Of a stretch of DNA of 64,000 nt, positions 62,477 to 64,000 are shown piece after piece. The translations under genes and the position numbers were made by a program. The notes below the pieces were generated by a model. The model made no database searches and had not been told where the DNA came from. It saw only the letters and a program-made list of their open reading frames with translations. The DNA comes from Planctomycetota bacterium (lineage in GTDB: Bacteria; Planctomycetota; Planctomycetia; Pirellulales; Pirellulaceae): the NCBI GenBank assembly GCA_029259935.1, contig JAJDEH010000038.1, positions 1 through 64,000 of the forward strand, read 5' to 3'. How positions within the stretch are numbered: the stretch's first letter is position 1; each line of letters begins with the position of its first letter.

Positions 62477-64000
62477 CTACTCACGCCGCTTCTTGCGACG
62501 CGACTCACGTTCACGCTGCTTCTTAATCGCGGCCGTCATTTCTTCCAGCGTGACGACTCGATCTTTGTCCTTGTCGATAAGAACGAAGAAAACGAGTAGC
62601 CGCCGTTCGACCTCGTCACGAGCAAGCTTGCCATCGTCATTCTTGTCGAGCGTGGCGATCAGCCGTTCCGCCGCGCTTCGCGGGTCACCGCCGCCGCCGA
62701 GATTGGCGGGCAGCGACTGGCCGTTCGCCTTCGAGTCAATCGGCCAAGCGATATCAAAATAGCCGATCATCATTTCGTCCCAGGTTTGATCACCCCAGCG
62801 AACCGTCTTCGTGGAATCGGGGTTATTCAGATTGCGGTCGCTGTTGTCGAAATGCGCCACGCAACGAATTCGAGAGCCCTTTGGCAGAACTAGCGGTTCG
62901 TCAAGCCGATACGAAGTTTGCCAATTGAAATCGTAGGCGGGAATATCGAGCAGCGTCTCCTTTTTGTCACCGGGCAGCCATGCCTGATACTCAAACGATT
63001 TTCCTCGCAAGTGCATGTGAGGCATCATCGAAAGCAGGAGCAGCTCGCGCGGTGCCGGAGCCGACGTCGCTTTGACTTCCTGATTGGATGCCCCGGGCAG
63101 GATTTTGAACGACGCATTGGCTGCCTGAGTCGTCCGCACTTCGTGGGTGACTTCGTCCGGATCGGCAAAGATCAGGCCGATTTTGCTTTGGTCGAATTGG
63201 ATCGAGCCGATCGGGGTGTAATGAACTTGAAAGACCAATTCCGAACCGGCGGGAATGCGCTTGGCCATGCCCTTGGGAAATGGCCGTGGACGTAGGCCCG
63301 GTACATAGGCGACCAGGAAGCCATCGCCTCCTCCACGACGCCGTTCACCCGGCTGGCGTGTGAAGGCCAAAATGTGATGCACCACCGCCCGATTGCCAGG
63401 CAATATCTGCGCGGCTTGCAGCCACTTGTCTTCCTTCAAGTTCGTTTCCTTTGAAAACCATTGGTAACGCACTTCGCCTTCCGCTTTGACCTCGAACGGT
63501 TCTTCACTCACGTCCAGAATCAAATCGGGTTCTCGCGGCAACTGCCAACCTTCGACGAACTTCCGCGGCGCAGGCAATTGCTTGATGTCGCCAAGCGGAG
63601 CCCCATCAGCGACCCACTGGTAGATCAACTGCTTTTCCTCAAGCGGCATGGAACGATCGTTGGCGAAGTGCCGGTGCGTCGGGTCGGCGTGCCACGGCGG
63701 CATGCGGCCTTTGCTGACGACTTCCTTGATCATCTCCGCCCAACCAACCACTTCCTCGTAATCGCTCAACGAGAACGGCGCGATTTCTCCTTCGCGATGG
63801 CATTCCATGCAGCGCTTCTGCAAGATCCTGGCAATCTGATTAGAGAAGGTGACCGTCGCGTCTTCCTTGGGATGCTGCACGCGGCCGATGTGGCAGCCGA
63901 CCGATTCGGTCTGCGGAGATTCAACTTCTTTACCGGCAAGCAACTGATCCAAGGCCAAAGTCAAATCATGGCGAGTTGGTTCGTCCCGGATATAGCCCAC
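62477..64000 (-). CDS. Redoxin/cytochrome/copper-monooxygenase-fold/EF-hand protein (N-terminus beyond window)
   Basis: The right edge cuts the 5' end; 507 residues are visible. The first 40 (DLTLALDQLLAGKEVES...VGCHIGR) look like the end of a peroxiredoxin-type domain. A haem-c site CMECH (Cys64, Cys67, His68) lies in a PSCyt-like segment. Then comes a peptidylglycine-monooxygenase-like copper fold (VVHHILAFTR; PHMHLRGKSFEY) and two EF-hands (DKNDDGKLARDE; DKDKDRVVTLEE). The protein is expected outside the cytoplasm. Family members are plentiful in planctomycetes. The function is probably redox or copper-related; the substrate is unknown. Confidence 0.88.
   Translation of the reverse strand: MGYIRDEPTRHDLTLALDQLLAGKEVESPQTESVGCHIGRVQHPKEDATVTFSNQIARILQKRCMECHREGEIAPFSLSDYEEVVGWAEMIKEVVSKGRMPPWHADPTHRHFANDRSMPLEEKQLIYQWVADGAPLGDIKQLPAPRKFVEGWQLPREPDLILDVSEEPFEVKAEGEVRYQWFSKETNLKEDKWLQAAQILPGNRAVVHHILAFTRQPGERRRGGGDGFLVAYVPGLRPRPFPKGMAKRIPAGSELVFQVHYTPIGSIQFDQSKIGLIFADPDEVTHEVRTTQAANASFKILPGASNQEVKATSAPAPRELLLLSMMPHMHLRGKSFEYQAWLPGDKKETLLDIPAYDFNWQTSYRLDEPLVLPKGSRIRCVAHFDNSDRNLNNPDSTKTVRWGDQTWDEMMIGYFDIAWPIDSKANGQSLPANLGGGGDPRSAAERLIATLDKNDDGKLARDEVERRLLVFFVLIDKDKDRVVTLEEMTAAIKKQRERESRRKKRRE

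Noticed and set aside
1..64000. tRNA, rRNA, prophage or transposase genes
   Set aside because: Looked for on both strands; no cloverleaf, rRNA core motif, integrase or transposase sequence was recognised.

Overview
The window is 64 kb of a bacterial chromosome, most likely from a planctomycete, probably of the Pirellulales type. The evidence is the gene content: formylglycine sulfatases, a DUF1559 prepilin-like protein with the GFTLIE start and a His-rich/DG C-terminal signature, multidomain secreted enzymes with c-type haem and EF-hand parts, many secreted or lipoprotein hypotheticals, and several families of short dispersed palindromes. Genes are tightly but irregularly packed on both strands. 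I saw no rRNA, tRNA, CRISPR array, prophage or intact insertion sequence.

Layout. 1-8 kb: a YfhO-like membrane protein running off the left edge, a zinc-ribbon/DUF4282 protein, a thiolase, a secreted HEAT protein and a Wza-like polysaccharide export lipoprotein. 8-17 kb: a glycan-attack region with a 1683-residue sulfatase + sialidase + sialate O-acetylesterase fusion, a coupled PhyH-type dioxygenase and a second sulfatase flanked by imperfect direct repeats. 17-24 kb: mostly planctomycete hypotheticals (TPR, membrane and HEAT proteins). 24-33 kb: metabolic genes (M42 aminopeptidase, archaeal-type phosphoglycerate mutase, two Gfo/Idh oxidoreductases, a nucleotidyltransferase-like protein, a HAD protein, a nucleosidase), a ParD/ParE-type toxin-antitoxin pair and an overlooked 38-residue basic protein with a perfect Shine-Dalgarno. 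33-41.5 kb: cold-shock protein, a nonsense-interrupted secreted-protein reading frame, SpoU methyltransferase, HAMP protein, rhomboid-like protein, a large DEAD/DEAH helicase and a YqjD/YqjE-like envelope operon.

41.7-45.8 kb is a compact metal/RiPP island: a Cys-rich Tat-lipoprotein precursor, its MNIO (DUF692) maturase, the DUF2063 partner, a convergent DmeF-type cation exporter and a His-rich secreted protein. 47-55.4 kb is a five-gene SWIM / HEAT / MoxR AAA+ / DUF5682 / VWA module, with an array of small palindromes wedged before the last gene. 55.5-64 kb holds a DUF2007 protein, an isochorismatase-like hydrolase, a transglutaminase-like lipoprotein, a TIM-barrel isomerase next to a UbiA/EboC-like prenyltransferase, and the C-terminal part of a redoxin / cytochrome / copper-monooxygenase-fold / EF-hand protein running off the right edge.

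The strongest candidates for new biology are the triple glycan-degrading fusion, the Cys-rich MNIO-associated precursor with its metal neighbours, and the MoxR/VWA module. All functional calls come from reading the sequence; no database search was run.
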